Shown here: piece by piece, positions 26,899-35,652 of the stretch
How the letters are laid out: each line of letters begins with the position of its first letter
Numbering within the stretch: the stretch's first letter is position 1
Assembly: GCF_000277815.2 (NCBI RefSeq)
Contig: NC_018473.1
Span: 62,001 to 126,000, forward strand
Reading direction: 5' to 3'
DNA from: Encephalitozoon hellem ATCC 50504
Taxonomy: Eukaryota > Microsporidia > Unikaryonidae
DNA length: 64,000 nt
The notes under the pieces: generated by a model
Told to the model about the DNA's origin: nothing
What the model saw: only the letters and a program-made list of their open reading frames with translations
The model's database searches: none
Program-made: the position numbers and the translations under genes

Positions 26899-27012
26899 CT
26901 TCTCATTAGTTGCGCCTTGAACATTCAAGGTGTAGATTCCCGAGAAGTATAACAATCCTGGAGGTAAGGGTGGGACTGAAGCTTCATGATCTCAAAATAC
27001 CTCCAGACATTT
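26899..27012 (+). ncRNA. candidate H/ACA box snoRNA
   Basis: This gene-free stretch folds in the hairpin-H-hairpin-ACA order. Hairpin 1: lower stem 26899-26904 with 26942-26947 (6 perfect pairs), an internal loop of 7 and 8 nt, and upper stem 26912-26921 with 26924-26933. An H box (ATAACA, fits ANANNA) follows at 26949-26954, 15 nt after the upper stem, as the H/ACA rule demands. Hairpin 2: lower stem 26958-26966 with 26998-27006 (9 perfect pairs), directly followed by ACA at 27007-27009. The upper part of hairpin 2 is weaker. Hairpin 1's pocket would guide a pseudouridine. Confidence 0.55.
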
Positions 27013-27071
27013 TCACCTAACATCTTCACCTTATTTTGTCACAAGAAAAGCATCTTAAAAAGCCAAAAAGT

Positions 27072-29732
27072 TTAATGAGCAAATACCCTTGACACATACA
27101 CGGGCCCAAATATCTTTCCTATGGACAGATCCTCTCTGGATATCCTACTCACCGCCTCAGCAGCCTTATCCTCGTACTTCAGGTCTACCACCCCCCTCAA
27201 ATACTTGTTCCATATACTGGCGCTGTAGATCTCGAAGTTCTTCTTCTTCTCCTTGAAAAACGAAACAACGCCGTTCTTGAACTCCTTGAACTGGCTCTCA
27301 CTCATCTCCCTGAAGTACTTGTCCAGGTCCTCAACAAACTTCCTTATTCTCTTTTCCAGGAATTCAACGTCCTTCTCGCTTTGCACAAGGAATGTTATAT
27401 ACTGCTCGTCGTCGAGATGTATGACCCTTGAAAATACTACATATCCAAGCTCCTCCTTGGTTCGGAGGTCATCGAAGAACATGGACATGCACGACTGATG
27501 CACAAAGTGTGTCATTGCTGCATCTGCATGGTTCCCATACTTCCCACAATAATAGCTTAGGGCACATGCGTTATTCACCTTATCGCTTGTATTTACATCG
27601 CATCTGTACTTCCCATCAAGAAGCTCTTTTTTCTTGTAATCGTACACCTCCTCCTGCTTAGATAGTACATGGTTAAATATCTTTTCTGCATCAGAGAACC
27701 TCATGTTTCCAATTGCAAACATCTCGAGGAAGAACTTTCGGCTCATCTTGTACCCGGTGTCCACAGAACCCAGTCTCTCCATAGTCTCCTCTGCAAGCAT
27801 ATTCTCCGGAATCCTCATCTGCTTCATTCCTTCCATGCATCGTCTGAAAGGCCTATTGTTTCTCATCATCTCAAGCTCCTTCCGAATATTCTCCTTGATC
27901 AAGTGCTTGCGAGACCCTTCAGGCTCCCCAAACAGCACGTCAAAAAACTTCTGGGATACCTCCACACTCATGTGGTTGAAACACTCGATGCAGATTTCAA
28001 TCCCATAGTGTTCTATCTGCACAGTAATGTCTACCCCCGTTCCATGGAGATATCCATCGTATCTTCTGAAGAACTGGCTCTTTGCATTCTCAATCAAAAA
28101 CATCGTGTTGACCTTATCGCCCTTGCTCATATTTTCTGTTCTTACCAAGTACCCAATAAACACCTTCGGAACCTTATAGGTGTCATCGAACAAGAAGTTG
28201 ATCTTCCCTCCGGGAAACTCTCTTGAGAGAATGCCAGTGCCACCTTCCGAGCTCTCCAGCTTCCCCTCCTTCCATTCTGCAACTTCTCCTTCTTCCAGAG
28301 GATTTGCATCAATATCCTTTTCCTCAAGTATCCTATCTCCGACCCCATACCTCACTTTGTATATCTCCTCGCACATATCAAATGCCCCTGCATCCTTTGC
28401 AACGTAGAATACAAGCCACTCAGAAAAGTTTCCCATCCTCTTGATTATTCTCTCCATCTCGCTGCTGTCAAACCTCTCAAAGCAATGATCTTTATCGAGG
28501 ACATTCTCGACGGGATAGAACTGCATGTTTTTTGCAATCTTTTGTGTTTGGTACATAGGCTTGTCGCCCTCCTTATACCTGAAGACATACTCGGACCTCT
28601 TCTTGAGCTCTGCATACTCTCTCGGTGTGATCTTCATCCCTCGGATGTAATTTACAAGCTCCAAGACAACGTCCCGAGTCCTCTTGCTTCCTGCCTCAGA
28701 TAGATGTATGGTTACAATGATCAATGAATAGTCTGTGTAGTCGTCAACCTCACACTCGACATCTAATGCAAGTCCCTTGTCCTTCACCCTGCAAGCAAAC
28801 CCCTTCGGATCTTCTCTAAGAATCATCTCGGTAATACACTCGTATGGATTGTTCTTGAATACTTTATACCCAGACTCGGCAGTCATACTGACAACAACAG
28901 ACCTTGTGTCTGCAATCGGCTCTACCCTTATCCACCTGTTTGTGTATTCGGGGTCAAATATATCCAATCTACCCTCGAGGTCCTGCTTTGTGCCTTCTCC
29001 AGGACACTTCTTCTCTTCACGTCCTTTTGGAACTCCTTCAAACTTCTTTAGCAGCTCCTTTAGCTCTTCAGGGCTCTTGTTTCCATAGATCACAACACAC
29101 ATCTTGTCACAGGAATACTTCGTCCTCCAGAACTCCTTCATCTCCTCCCATATCCCTTCTCTTCTCAGAGTGTCGTAGTTCCCAGTACTAAACTTCGACA
29201 TGGGAACATCTTTCTTACAGCACCTTCCTATCATTCTCCATATCCTCCAGTCGTCGGAGCCGAGCCCGTTGCAGAACTCAGAATGGACTGCAGACACTTC
29301 TCTCTCAACAGAGTCTTGCTTCAGCAGTGGTGTTTTGAAGAAGTCTGCAAGTCTGTCGACTCCTTCTTCAAAAGCCTCCGGTGCAATATCAAAGTAGTAT
29401 ATGGTCGTCTCTCCATAGGTCGTTGCATTATAACCACCGTTGTTTTTCGAGAGGAATCCGGTGAATTCCTCTTCGTCAGGGTATTTCTCAGTACCCATAA
29501 ACAGCATGTGCTCCAGGAAGTGTGCAAGCCCCTGTGCAGACTCAGGGTTGTCGAGCGAGCCGACCTTTACTGAGACTGCACAGCTGCACTTGTCCAGCCC
29601 GGGATCAGATATAATCAATCCATTGATCCCATTGGGCATCTCAACATGCTCATACTCCATGGTATCAGCAAGGCTTTTGCGGACAGCCCTAGAACTTTTA
29701 GGTAGTTTCGACGAAGTATTAGAAGAAACCAT
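27072..29732 (-). CDS. insulysin-type M16 metalloprotease
   Basis: 886 residues from the ATG at 29732. The inverted zinc motif HFLEH (H71, E74, H75) is followed by LFMGTEKYPDEEEF, the NNGGYNATT segment, and the third ligand glutamate in VSAVHSEF. The family has four M16 domains, and the length matches the insulin-degrading enzyme/Ste23 class without the mitochondrial leader. The C-terminal half has LRTKEELGYVVFSRV. It degrades small peptides in a closed chamber. The ATG at 29732 has CCCC and a TATAAATA-like element upstream; a longer form from 29825 would overlap the divergent gene's start. Confidence 0.93.
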   Translation of the reverse strand: MVSSNTSSKLPKSSRAVRKSLADTMEYEHVEMPNGINGLIISDPGLDKCSCAVSVKVGSLDNPESAQGLAHFLEHMLFMGTEKYPDEEEFTGFLSKNNGGYNATTYGETTIYYFDIAPEAFEEGVDRLADFFKTPLLKQDSVEREVSAVHSEFCNGLGSDDWRIWRMIGRCCKKDVPMSKFSTGNYDTLRREGIWEEMKEFWRTKYSCDKMCVVIYGNKSPEELKELLKKFEGVPKGREEKKCPGEGTKQDLEGRLDIFDPEYTNRWIRVEPIADTRSVVVSMTAESGYKVFKNNPYECITEMILREDPKGFACRVKDKGLALDVECEVDDYTDYSLIIVTIHLSEAGSKRTRDVVLELVNYIRGMKITPREYAELKKRSEYVFRYKEGDKPMYQTQKIAKNMQFYPVENVLDKDHCFERFDSSEMERIIKRMGNFSEWLVFYVAKDAGAFDMCEEIYKVRYGVGDRILEEKDIDANPLEEGEVAEWKEGKLESSEGGTGILSREFPGGKINFLFDDTYKVPKVFIGYLVRTENMSKGDKVNTMFLIENAKSQFFRRYDGYLHGTGVDITVQIEHYGIEICIECFNHMSVEVSQKFFDVLFGEPEGSRKHLIKENIRKELEMMRNNRPFRRCMEGMKQMRIPENMLAEETMERLGSVDTGYKMSRKFFLEMFAIGNMRFSDAEKIFNHVLSKQEEVYDYKKKELLDGKYRCDVNTSDKVNNACALSYYCGKYGNHADAAMTHFVHQSCMSMFFDDLRTKEELGYVVFSRVIHLDDEQYITFLVQSEKDVEFLEKRIRKFVEDLDKYFREMSESQFKEFKNGVVSFFKEKKKNFEIYSASIWNKYLRGVVDLKYEDKAAEAVSRISREDLSIGKIFGPVYVSRVFAH

Positions 29733-29823
29733 AGGGGTCTTACCTGAGCCTTTATTTATAGTTAAAATTTTGCCTGTGTTGTTACCAGAAATAGGTGTAA
29801 CTTCCTGGTAATGACCCCGAAAC

Positions 29824-31143
29824 ATGATGGGTGGTATAAAGGAAATAAGAAGGCATAAAGCAGTTGGATACACACTCACAGGGATTGAGGCAATGCTTCT
29901 GGTTGTTGTGATCGGACAGATCGTTAGGAATCCACTAGGAATTCTTCTGAATCCACCGCAGGGGCTTCTTCGAAACCTATGCTCTGTCCGTACCATGATG
30001 CTGTGGATCGGAATATGGCTCTATCTTGCAGGAAAGATTGGTCTTGAGGCGGGGAGAGCACAGGCCACTGTTCTCTTCTATTACTTCGTTTCGCAGACTC
30101 TGTTTCTTGGATATTTTGCCACGCAATCTCCAGGCGGAGGCAGTTCAGTGCCAGTTATTCCGACGAGTATGTGCTCCGTATACAACATAATTCTCTGTAT
30201 GTCCTTATCGGCTCTTCAAACATATGGAGAAAGTACTCTGTGGACAAAACCGAGGTATACACGTGTCAGAGGATTACTCAACTACATGCGGAAAAGCGTG
30301 GGGGCTGTGGTTCAAGACATGTTTTGTCTTTACACGGGCAGTACGGTCATGGCGATGGCAGGGCTGGGAGTGTACCTTACTGTATCGAAGACTCTATTTC
30401 CCTGGATACGGTTTGGCACTGCTTTCCAGCAGTTAAGTGAGGCACCGTGGAAGGCGTCCAAGGAGGTCTTCATTACAAACATATCCATTGGAACCTACCT
30501 CTTTCTGGTGAGCGTTGTGGATAGGCTGTTGGCATATAACATGTCTATCATGAACCTGAGCCTGGCAAACTATTGTTACAGGGAAGAAGAGGACATGGAG
30601 ACCCTGAGGCTTCGGTTTTTCCAGGTGTCTGGGCTTTCGATGAAATATCCAGAGGTTCTGAGAAAGATTGTGAGATCTAGCAGAAGCATGACGTCTCTTG
30701 GGCTGTATATCCGTAGAGAGGAAAGCGAGATTCTAAAGACAATAGAGATGATGAAGAAAGAAAAGGAGATGCTCGAGTCGAAGATGTGGTTTTCTGTTCC
30801 TCAGATCAGCCAGCCCTTGGATAAGCCCAAAGCACTGGTGATGCAAAGGAGAGTGCAGTTTGTAAAGAGGATAAGGTCGTACAATTTTGTTGAGATTTTT
30901 GGGTCCCGGGCTGGATACCTCTGCAAGACCCTATTTCTGATTAATAGATACAGGAGCACCAGGAGGTCTTTCCTGCTGGTGAAGAATTTCATGAAGTTCC
31001 TGGAAAAATACAGGGACGACTACCTACTTGTTAAGGATCTCGAGGAGGCTTTTGAAGCGGTGATGAAGCGCCTGCATAATGAGGTGTCTGAGGCCGAGGA
31101 GGTGATTGGGAGGAGTCTGGAGTCTGACTTGTTCTGTAAGTAA
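29824..31143 (+). CDS. polytopic membrane protein, Ndc1-like possibility
   Basis: 439 residues. The N-terminal 240 hold about six hydrophobic helices (AMLLVVVIGQIV, TMMLWIGIWLYLAG, VLFYYFVSQTLFLGYF, and others to TYLFLVSVVDRLLA). The C-terminal 190 are soluble and helical, with a charged coiled segment (ILKTIEMMKKEKEMLESKM). Six helices plus a soluble C-terminal half is the layout of the nuclear pore membrane protein Ndc1, and the length is plausible for a reduced form, but I see no conserved motif that proves it. The ATG at 29824 follows CCCCGAAAC. Confidence 0.6.
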   Translation: MMGGIKEIRRHKAVGYTLTGIEAMLLVVVIGQIVRNPLGILLNPPQGLLRNLCSVRTMMLWIGIWLYLAGKIGLEAGRAQATVLFYYFVSQTLFLGYFATQSPGGGSSVPVIPTSMCSVYNIILCMSLSALQTYGESTLWTKPRYTRVRGLLNYMRKSVGAVVQDMFCLYTGSTVMAMAGLGVYLTVSKTLFPWIRFGTAFQQLSEAPWKASKEVFITNISIGTYLFLVSVVDRLLAYNMSIMNLSLANYCYREEEDMETLRLRFFQVSGLSMKYPEVLRKIVRSSRSMTSLGLYIRREESEILKTIEMMKKEKEMLESKMWFSVPQISQPLDKPKALVMQRRVQFVKRIRSYNFVEIFGSRAGYLCKTLFLINRYRSTRRSFLLVKNFMKFLEKYRDDYLLVKDLEEAFEAVMKRLHNEVSEAEEVIGRSLESDLFCK

Positions 31144-31232
31144 CCTTGAAACTATTAATAAAGCTTTGGGTCTTTTTGGAATGCTGTGAAGTTTCACAAG
31201 AGTGATAATTGAGGCATGAAGGTAAACAAACA

Positions 31233-33572
31233 ATGGGAATCAAGGATGCGTTTGGGATGGATGGGATAAGAAGGCTCTTTGAAGACGACTCCTTTATGGT
31301 TGATCCTCAGGACAAAGCATCGATTGTGAAGTATATTTCATCGCCGGACCTCAAGAAGCAGGTGCAGGCAGCAAAAAGCTTGATATGCAGGATGCAGTGT
31401 GGAGAGGATCTTTCGAAGCTCTGCAACAGCGTCATAAGGGCAATAGACACGAGGGATCCTGATCTCAAGAGAATGCTGAACTTATACCTTGTAAGATACA
31501 TACAGGAATGGCCTGCCAAGCAACTAATATGCATCAACACGATGCTGAAGGACTTTGGAGACGAAAACTGCGAGATGAGGCACTGTGCAATCCAGGATAG
31601 TGGGCTTCTGGGAGACGGCGTTGTGATAAAAAACTATGTCAATCCTCTCAAGGAGCATGGGAGAAGCCCATTGCCTGAAACACGAAGGAAGGTGGCCGAT
31701 GCATTACGGAACTACTTCCGAAGAGATTCAGAGCTGTTCTATGGCTCTGGTCTCTGCGACCTACTGAAGGATCTGGTGTTTGACGAGGATCCTGGGGTGT
31801 GTGCATCTGCGCTGAACAGTGTCCGAGTCATTGAGGAGGAGACTCGGATCTTGTTTACAGAGGACATCCATAAGCTTCTCAGAAGAAGCATGGAGCTTGG
31901 GAGCATGGAAGTTCTTGGAAGTCTTTTGGAAGTAATGAGGAACAGGGCAGAGGATTTTTCTGATCCATCTCCATTGGCCAGCCTACTGGCTGCAAGCAAT
32001 CCTCGAATATTCTATCTAGCATCCTCCCTGGTTATTTCGATTGATCCCTCTTACAAGCAGACGGTGTTTGATCATCTGAAGGGGTTTTTTTCATGTGATG
32101 ATGAGGAGCTGTATCTTATGCTTGACTATGCTGAGTCTCTCCTCAAAGACGTAAGCTATGACAATTCCTGCTTTGCAATCTATCACAGCGATAAGAAGTA
32201 CAATAAGATAAAGAAGCTTAGGCTACTATTCAAGAGGCTAGATGCCATTTCCGTGAGGGAAATAGAAAACCAATGCAGAGATGAAGAGCTTCTTGGCGTG
32301 ATTCTGAAGGAGTCGCTTGATGCAGATTATCTGATAGAAGAGCCGTTCAGGTGCATCCACAGGGCTGATGAGATGATTCGAGTGCTTTACGAGGCGGACC
32401 AAGTTTCTGAAAGGTGGGAGGAGCTGATAAGAACATTTTTAATGGGTGTGGGGGAGGTACAGGAAAGGCAGAAGTACATTTATCTTTGCGGAAGATATGT
32501 CCTCGAGGTTCCTCCCGGGGTCGTGAATATCCAGAACTTGAGCATTCCCTCCCTCACGAACGAGGTCATTAGATTTTATCTCAATCTTCACAGAAGAGGG
32601 GTGCTAGACTTGGAAGAAACCCTGGTATATCTGCGCATGCTGCAGAAGGGCTCGAGGGATAGAGTTAGGATGGTGATCAGCGAGCTAAAGGCACGGGGGG
32701 TCGGAGTATTTAAAACATTCTGTGACATCAAGAGAAGAGACCTTGGCAGTCCTGACTCGAACAGAGCTGCTTCTGTAAAGCCTAGGGAAAAGTCCAGCTC
32801 GATACTCGATGTAAAGCCGTATTACGGGCTCGAGGAGAATAGGCTTATTGCCAACGATTCTGAAAAGATCTCCGAGGAGTTTCCTGGTGGAGAGAGGCCC
32901 GTACCTGAAAGAAGCCTCTCCTCTGAAAAGTGTTCGGGGAGTGTTGATAGCCATTCGAGCACGGCTGAAGAGAGCAGCACACTTCCCCCTAGTTACACAC
33001 ACCATCCAGCCCTGTTCCTGAGCAAGCATGACGATGAAAATGTCTGGCTGAGGTTTGCAGAGAGTAGTGGTAAAATAAGCGGAAAAAAGGTGGGAGAAGA
33101 GGAATCGACGAGACTGATAGACACAAACGGATTAAAGGGGATTCTTAGCGTCTCCGATGGAAAGGTTGTCCTTCAGGTTGACATACTGGAAAGCCCACTA
33201 GTTATTTATTACAAGTGCAAGGGCAGACTCAACAGCACCAAGGTTGATGGGGAAGGGACGTTTTCCCTCTTCACAATAAACCTCTCGGTCGTCAACTCGA
33301 AGTTCAGTCTGACAATAGGAAAGTCCACATATGGAATCTACCTAGGGATCAGAAGCCTGATGATTCCACACAGATGTTCAAAGGAGGAGTTTGAGAAGGG
33401 ATTCCAAGAACTCAAGGACTACGTCCTTCTAGACGGGCTCGACATCGAAAGGACGCATCCGGTGGACAGCTACTCGTTCTCATTCACTGTTCTTGGATCA
33501 AGGTTTTACGGGAAGCACCTGGATAACCAAGTAATCCTGAAGGGTTCAAAAAAGCTGCTAGGACTCTTTTAA
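31233..33572 (+). CDS. beta-adaptin (AP complex large subunit)
   Basis: 779 residues from the ATG at 31233; the frame begins at 31209 only through TTG. The N-terminal 500 are the adaptin alpha-solenoid: AAKSLICRMQCGEDLSKLCN, LKRMLNLYLVRYIQEWPAKQ, then ICINTMLKDFGDENCEMRHC, matching the block shared by AP-1, AP-2 and AP-3 beta subunits. A polar hinge (about 510-600) and a beta-rich C-terminal region follow. It would link cargo sorting to vesicle coats at Golgi or endosome membranes. LYLVRY leans to AP-3 and the next segment to AP-1/2, so the complex is undecided. Confidence 0.85.
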   Translation: MGIKDAFGMDGIRRLFEDDSFMVDPQDKASIVKYISSPDLKKQVQAAKSLICRMQCGEDLSKLCNSVIRAIDTRDPDLKRMLNLYLVRYIQEWPAKQLICINTMLKDFGDENCEMRHCAIQDSGLLGDGVVIKNYVNPLKEHGRSPLPETRRKVADALRNYFRRDSELFYGSGLCDLLKDLVFDEDPGVCASALNSVRVIEEETRILFTEDIHKLLRRSMELGSMEVLGSLLEVMRNRAEDFSDPSPLASLLAASNPRIFYLASSLVISIDPSYKQTVFDHLKGFFSCDDEELYLMLDYAESLLKDVSYDNSCFAIYHSDKKYNKIKKLRLLFKRLDAISVREIENQCRDEELLGVILKESLDADYLIEEPFRCIHRADEMIRVLYEADQVSERWEELIRTFLMGVGEVQERQKYIYLCGRYVLEVPPGVVNIQNLSIPSLTNEVIRFYLNLHRRGVLDLEETLVYLRMLQKGSRDRVRMVISELKARGVGVFKTFCDIKRRDLGSPDSNRAASVKPREKSSSILDVKPYYGLEENRLIANDSEKISEEFPGGERPVPERSLSSEKCSGSVDSHSSTAEESSTLPPSYTHHPALFLSKHDDENVWLRFAESSGKISGKKVGEEESTRLIDTNGLKGILSVSDGKVVLQVDILESPLVIYYKCKGRLNSTKVDGEGTFSLFTINLSVVNSKFSLTIGKSTYGIYLGIRSLMIPHRCSKEEFEKGFQELKDYVLLDGLDIERTHPVDSYSFSFTVLGSRFYGKHLDNQVILKGSKKLLGLF

Positions 33573-33696
33573 GTATACCAATAAACAGATAAAGAGGCAA
33601 AGGGTTTATTTATAACTAGCAGGCATGCTCCATCTTAGTGGCACAAAGGGCCCTTCCACCTGACACCACGTGGAGGTGTGGAGCTACATCAGGTTG

Positions 33697-33759
33697 CGAA
33701 GTCAGATCTTGCTTTGTCATCAGCTCTCAGTCTGGGGCGGCAAATATCATCACTCTTCG
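33697..33759 (-). ncRNA. C/D box snoRNA
   Basis: Read on the minus strand, in order: terminal stem CGAAG (33755-33759), box C GTGATGA (33747-33753), a 16-nt guide (33731-33746), box D' CTGA (33727-33730), box C' CTGATGA (33717-33723), an 11-nt guide (33706-33716), box D CTGA (33702-33705), and CTTCG (33697-33701) closing a perfect 5-bp terminal stem. All four boxes are exact. The D' guide is complementary to CTGGGGCGG, a conserved segment of large-subunit rRNA domain V, so it should direct a 2'-O-methyl G there. It lies in a 219-bp gap between convergent genes. Confidence 0.8.
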
Positions 33760-33791
33760 GGGGTAAGGAACCAAAAAATATTTTATGACAA

Positions 33792-35570
33792 TTATTTATT
33801 ACCAAACTTGCTCAGCACAGACCTCAGTGCAGAGTCGTGGCGCTTTCCAGACGCCTCCTTCCTCAAATACTCACGGCACAGACTTCTAAGCCCCTTGCTC
33901 TTCCCTAGAGCCTTAGACATCGCATCAGGGTCCAGATACATAACAATGTCAACCGCTGCAGGCCCAACTATCTCAAAGCACCTTACAACACCCTCCACCA
34001 TCTCCTCCTGCTTCCATATGTTCCTTCTGGCCAACCTCGACAGAAATGAGACAACAAAGTTCTTCAGGTTTGGAAACTTCAGCAGGGTTTGGATCAACGT
34101 CCGAACAATCAGGAGAGGCAGCTCCTTCTCCAGGGTGGTTAGCGTAAACAGAAAGTCGCTCTCGCTGAATCTTGGCGATTTGAAGCAGAGATCGAGAATC
34201 CGTATGGCCTTCGAGACGTCCGGAATCTTGTGTGCAAAAATCAGAAGCTCGGAACATTCTATAACCTTCAGAAACGTATTCAATGACTCGGCGTCAACAA
34301 CATAGTCGGGAATGTATTTGTATACATCGGACTTCTCCAAATACGGTAGAAAATCATATATAAATCGGTCATCGTCCGAGTAGTTGTCCAGTAGGTAGAC
34401 TCTGAGCTGGCCCTTGACAACCCTCCTCCTAAGGATCGTCTGTATGAGGGCCTCCTTTCTTTGGTCTTCTCCCATAGACTTGATGAGGTTGATCACAGCG
34501 CTGTCCTCCTTTTCTTTCAATAGATCGACAAAGCTGTTCATGCTCTCTTGCGTGTCAACAGCGTCCAATGCAAGAGGCAGGGCATCGTCATTCGATTTCG
34601 AAACCTCGATCAGTTCCTGGTCGCTCAGCTTAAAGTAGGATGCATATTCGCCAAGAGTCTCGTAGTTCTCCTTGAAAACTTCCAGAACATTTTCTCTAGA
34701 GACATTCACTCTTCCCTCGGAAATCATCTCCACAATCTCCTTAACATGTGCCCTCCTTTCCTTGACCATATGGCCCAATATCTCCACAGTCTCATCTGTT
34801 ATCTTCTCCAGAACCTTCTCTATGTCGAGCGAAACAAGATGCTTAACAATGTCAACCCTGAAGTACTGCCTGCTCTCAAGAATCAGGTCGACCATGGCGT
34901 CGTAAACATCCCGGTTCAACAGGTATGCATACATAAAGAATGAATGGCTGTACCTCTCGTTCTTGCTCATAAACACTAGTGCATCCAACGAGTCTCGGGG
35001 ATCAAGCATCCTCACAATCCTCGAAATCCCTACGTCTATTGCACCCGCCTCCTTGATCCTTCCAAGCAGATTAAAGGCTTCGGTAACAGGGCCTGGACGC
35101 TCCTCCTCCTGCTTCTCATGGAAGTATGTCTGGATGGTGTTCTCAATCTCAATGTTGCTGCTTTTGACAAGCGTCTCAAAAACAAGGTCGATAAGAAGGC
35201 TGAAGGGATCAAGCTCCCTCTTTACCTCTTCTCCCACTTTCCTTCCCCGCACCTCCGTAAAGTCAAAGAGCTTCATCTCAGAAGCAAAGCGCCCAAGAAT
35301 GCTCGGAATCTTTTTTGCTATTCTTTTGTTCAGCATGTGCACATGGTAGTTGACAGACCTCTGTGCATACCTCGGACACGCCATCCCCTTGCTATGTGCA
35401 TGCCTGAGGTATGCAAGGAGTGCCACAGCACTGTCTCTATCCAGTACCTTCAATGCAGTACAGAAGAAGTACACCGTTTCTATTGGACTCATGTTCCTGA
35501 GGTAAAAGATAAGAAAGGTCAGGCCCTCTTCAGAATACCTCTCGACTAGGTGGTATCTTATCTTTTCCAT
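33792..35570 (-). CDS. PTA1: symplekin/Pta1-like mRNA 3'-end processing scaffold
   Basis: 592 residues, all helical repeats. The C-terminal block LPLLIVRTLIQTLLKFPNLK, then FVVSFLSRLARRNIWKQEEM and VVRCFEIVGPAAVDIVMYLD closely follows the symplekin C-terminal domain. Symplekin/Pta1 is the scaffold of the cleavage and polyadenylation factor and binds the CTD phosphatase Ssu72, whose gene is also in this window (42720-43301). It is shorter than yeast Pta1 (785) and human symplekin (about 1,270). The ATG at 35570 is the first in frame. Confidence 0.82.
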   Translation of the reverse strand: MEKIRYHLVERYSEEGLTFLIFYLRNMSPIETVYFFCTALKVLDRDSAVALLAYLRHAHSKGMACPRYAQRSVNYHVHMLNKRIAKKIPSILGRFASEMKLFDFTEVRGRKVGEEVKRELDPFSLLIDLVFETLVKSSNIEIENTIQTYFHEKQEEERPGPVTEAFNLLGRIKEAGAIDVGISRIVRMLDPRDSLDALVFMSKNERYSHSFFMYAYLLNRDVYDAMVDLILESRQYFRVDIVKHLVSLDIEKVLEKITDETVEILGHMVKERRAHVKEIVEMISEGRVNVSRENVLEVFKENYETLGEYASYFKLSDQELIEVSKSNDDALPLALDAVDTQESMNSFVDLLKEKEDSAVINLIKSMGEDQRKEALIQTILRRRVVKGQLRVYLLDNYSDDDRFIYDFLPYLEKSDVYKYIPDYVVDAESLNTFLKVIECSELLIFAHKIPDVSKAIRILDLCFKSPRFSESDFLFTLTTLEKELPLLIVRTLIQTLLKFPNLKNFVVSFLSRLARRNIWKQEEMVEGVVRCFEIVGPAAVDIVMYLDPDAMSKALGKSKGLRSLCREYLRKEASGKRHDSALRSVLSKFGNK

Positions 35571-35652
35571 TCGTGAGGCCTTTGCAAACCATTCTTAAAA
35601 GGCTTCTCTGCAATGTACGAAAACTAAAAAGAATAGCCATGGGTACTTTTAT

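Noticed and set aside
29737..29750. GGTAAG on the minus strand upstream of insulysin as a splice donor
   Set aside because: No short downstream acceptor with the branch pattern of the two accepted introns; CCCC before ATG 29732 explains the start better.
33639..33702. A-box-like TGGCACAAAGG and B-box-like GGTTGCGAAGTC, suggesting a tRNA or 7SL-type gene on the plus strand
   Set aside because: The flanking 7-nt arms do not pair, no T stem forms, and the B box has an extra base. The B-box region is the reverse strand of the C/D snoRNA.
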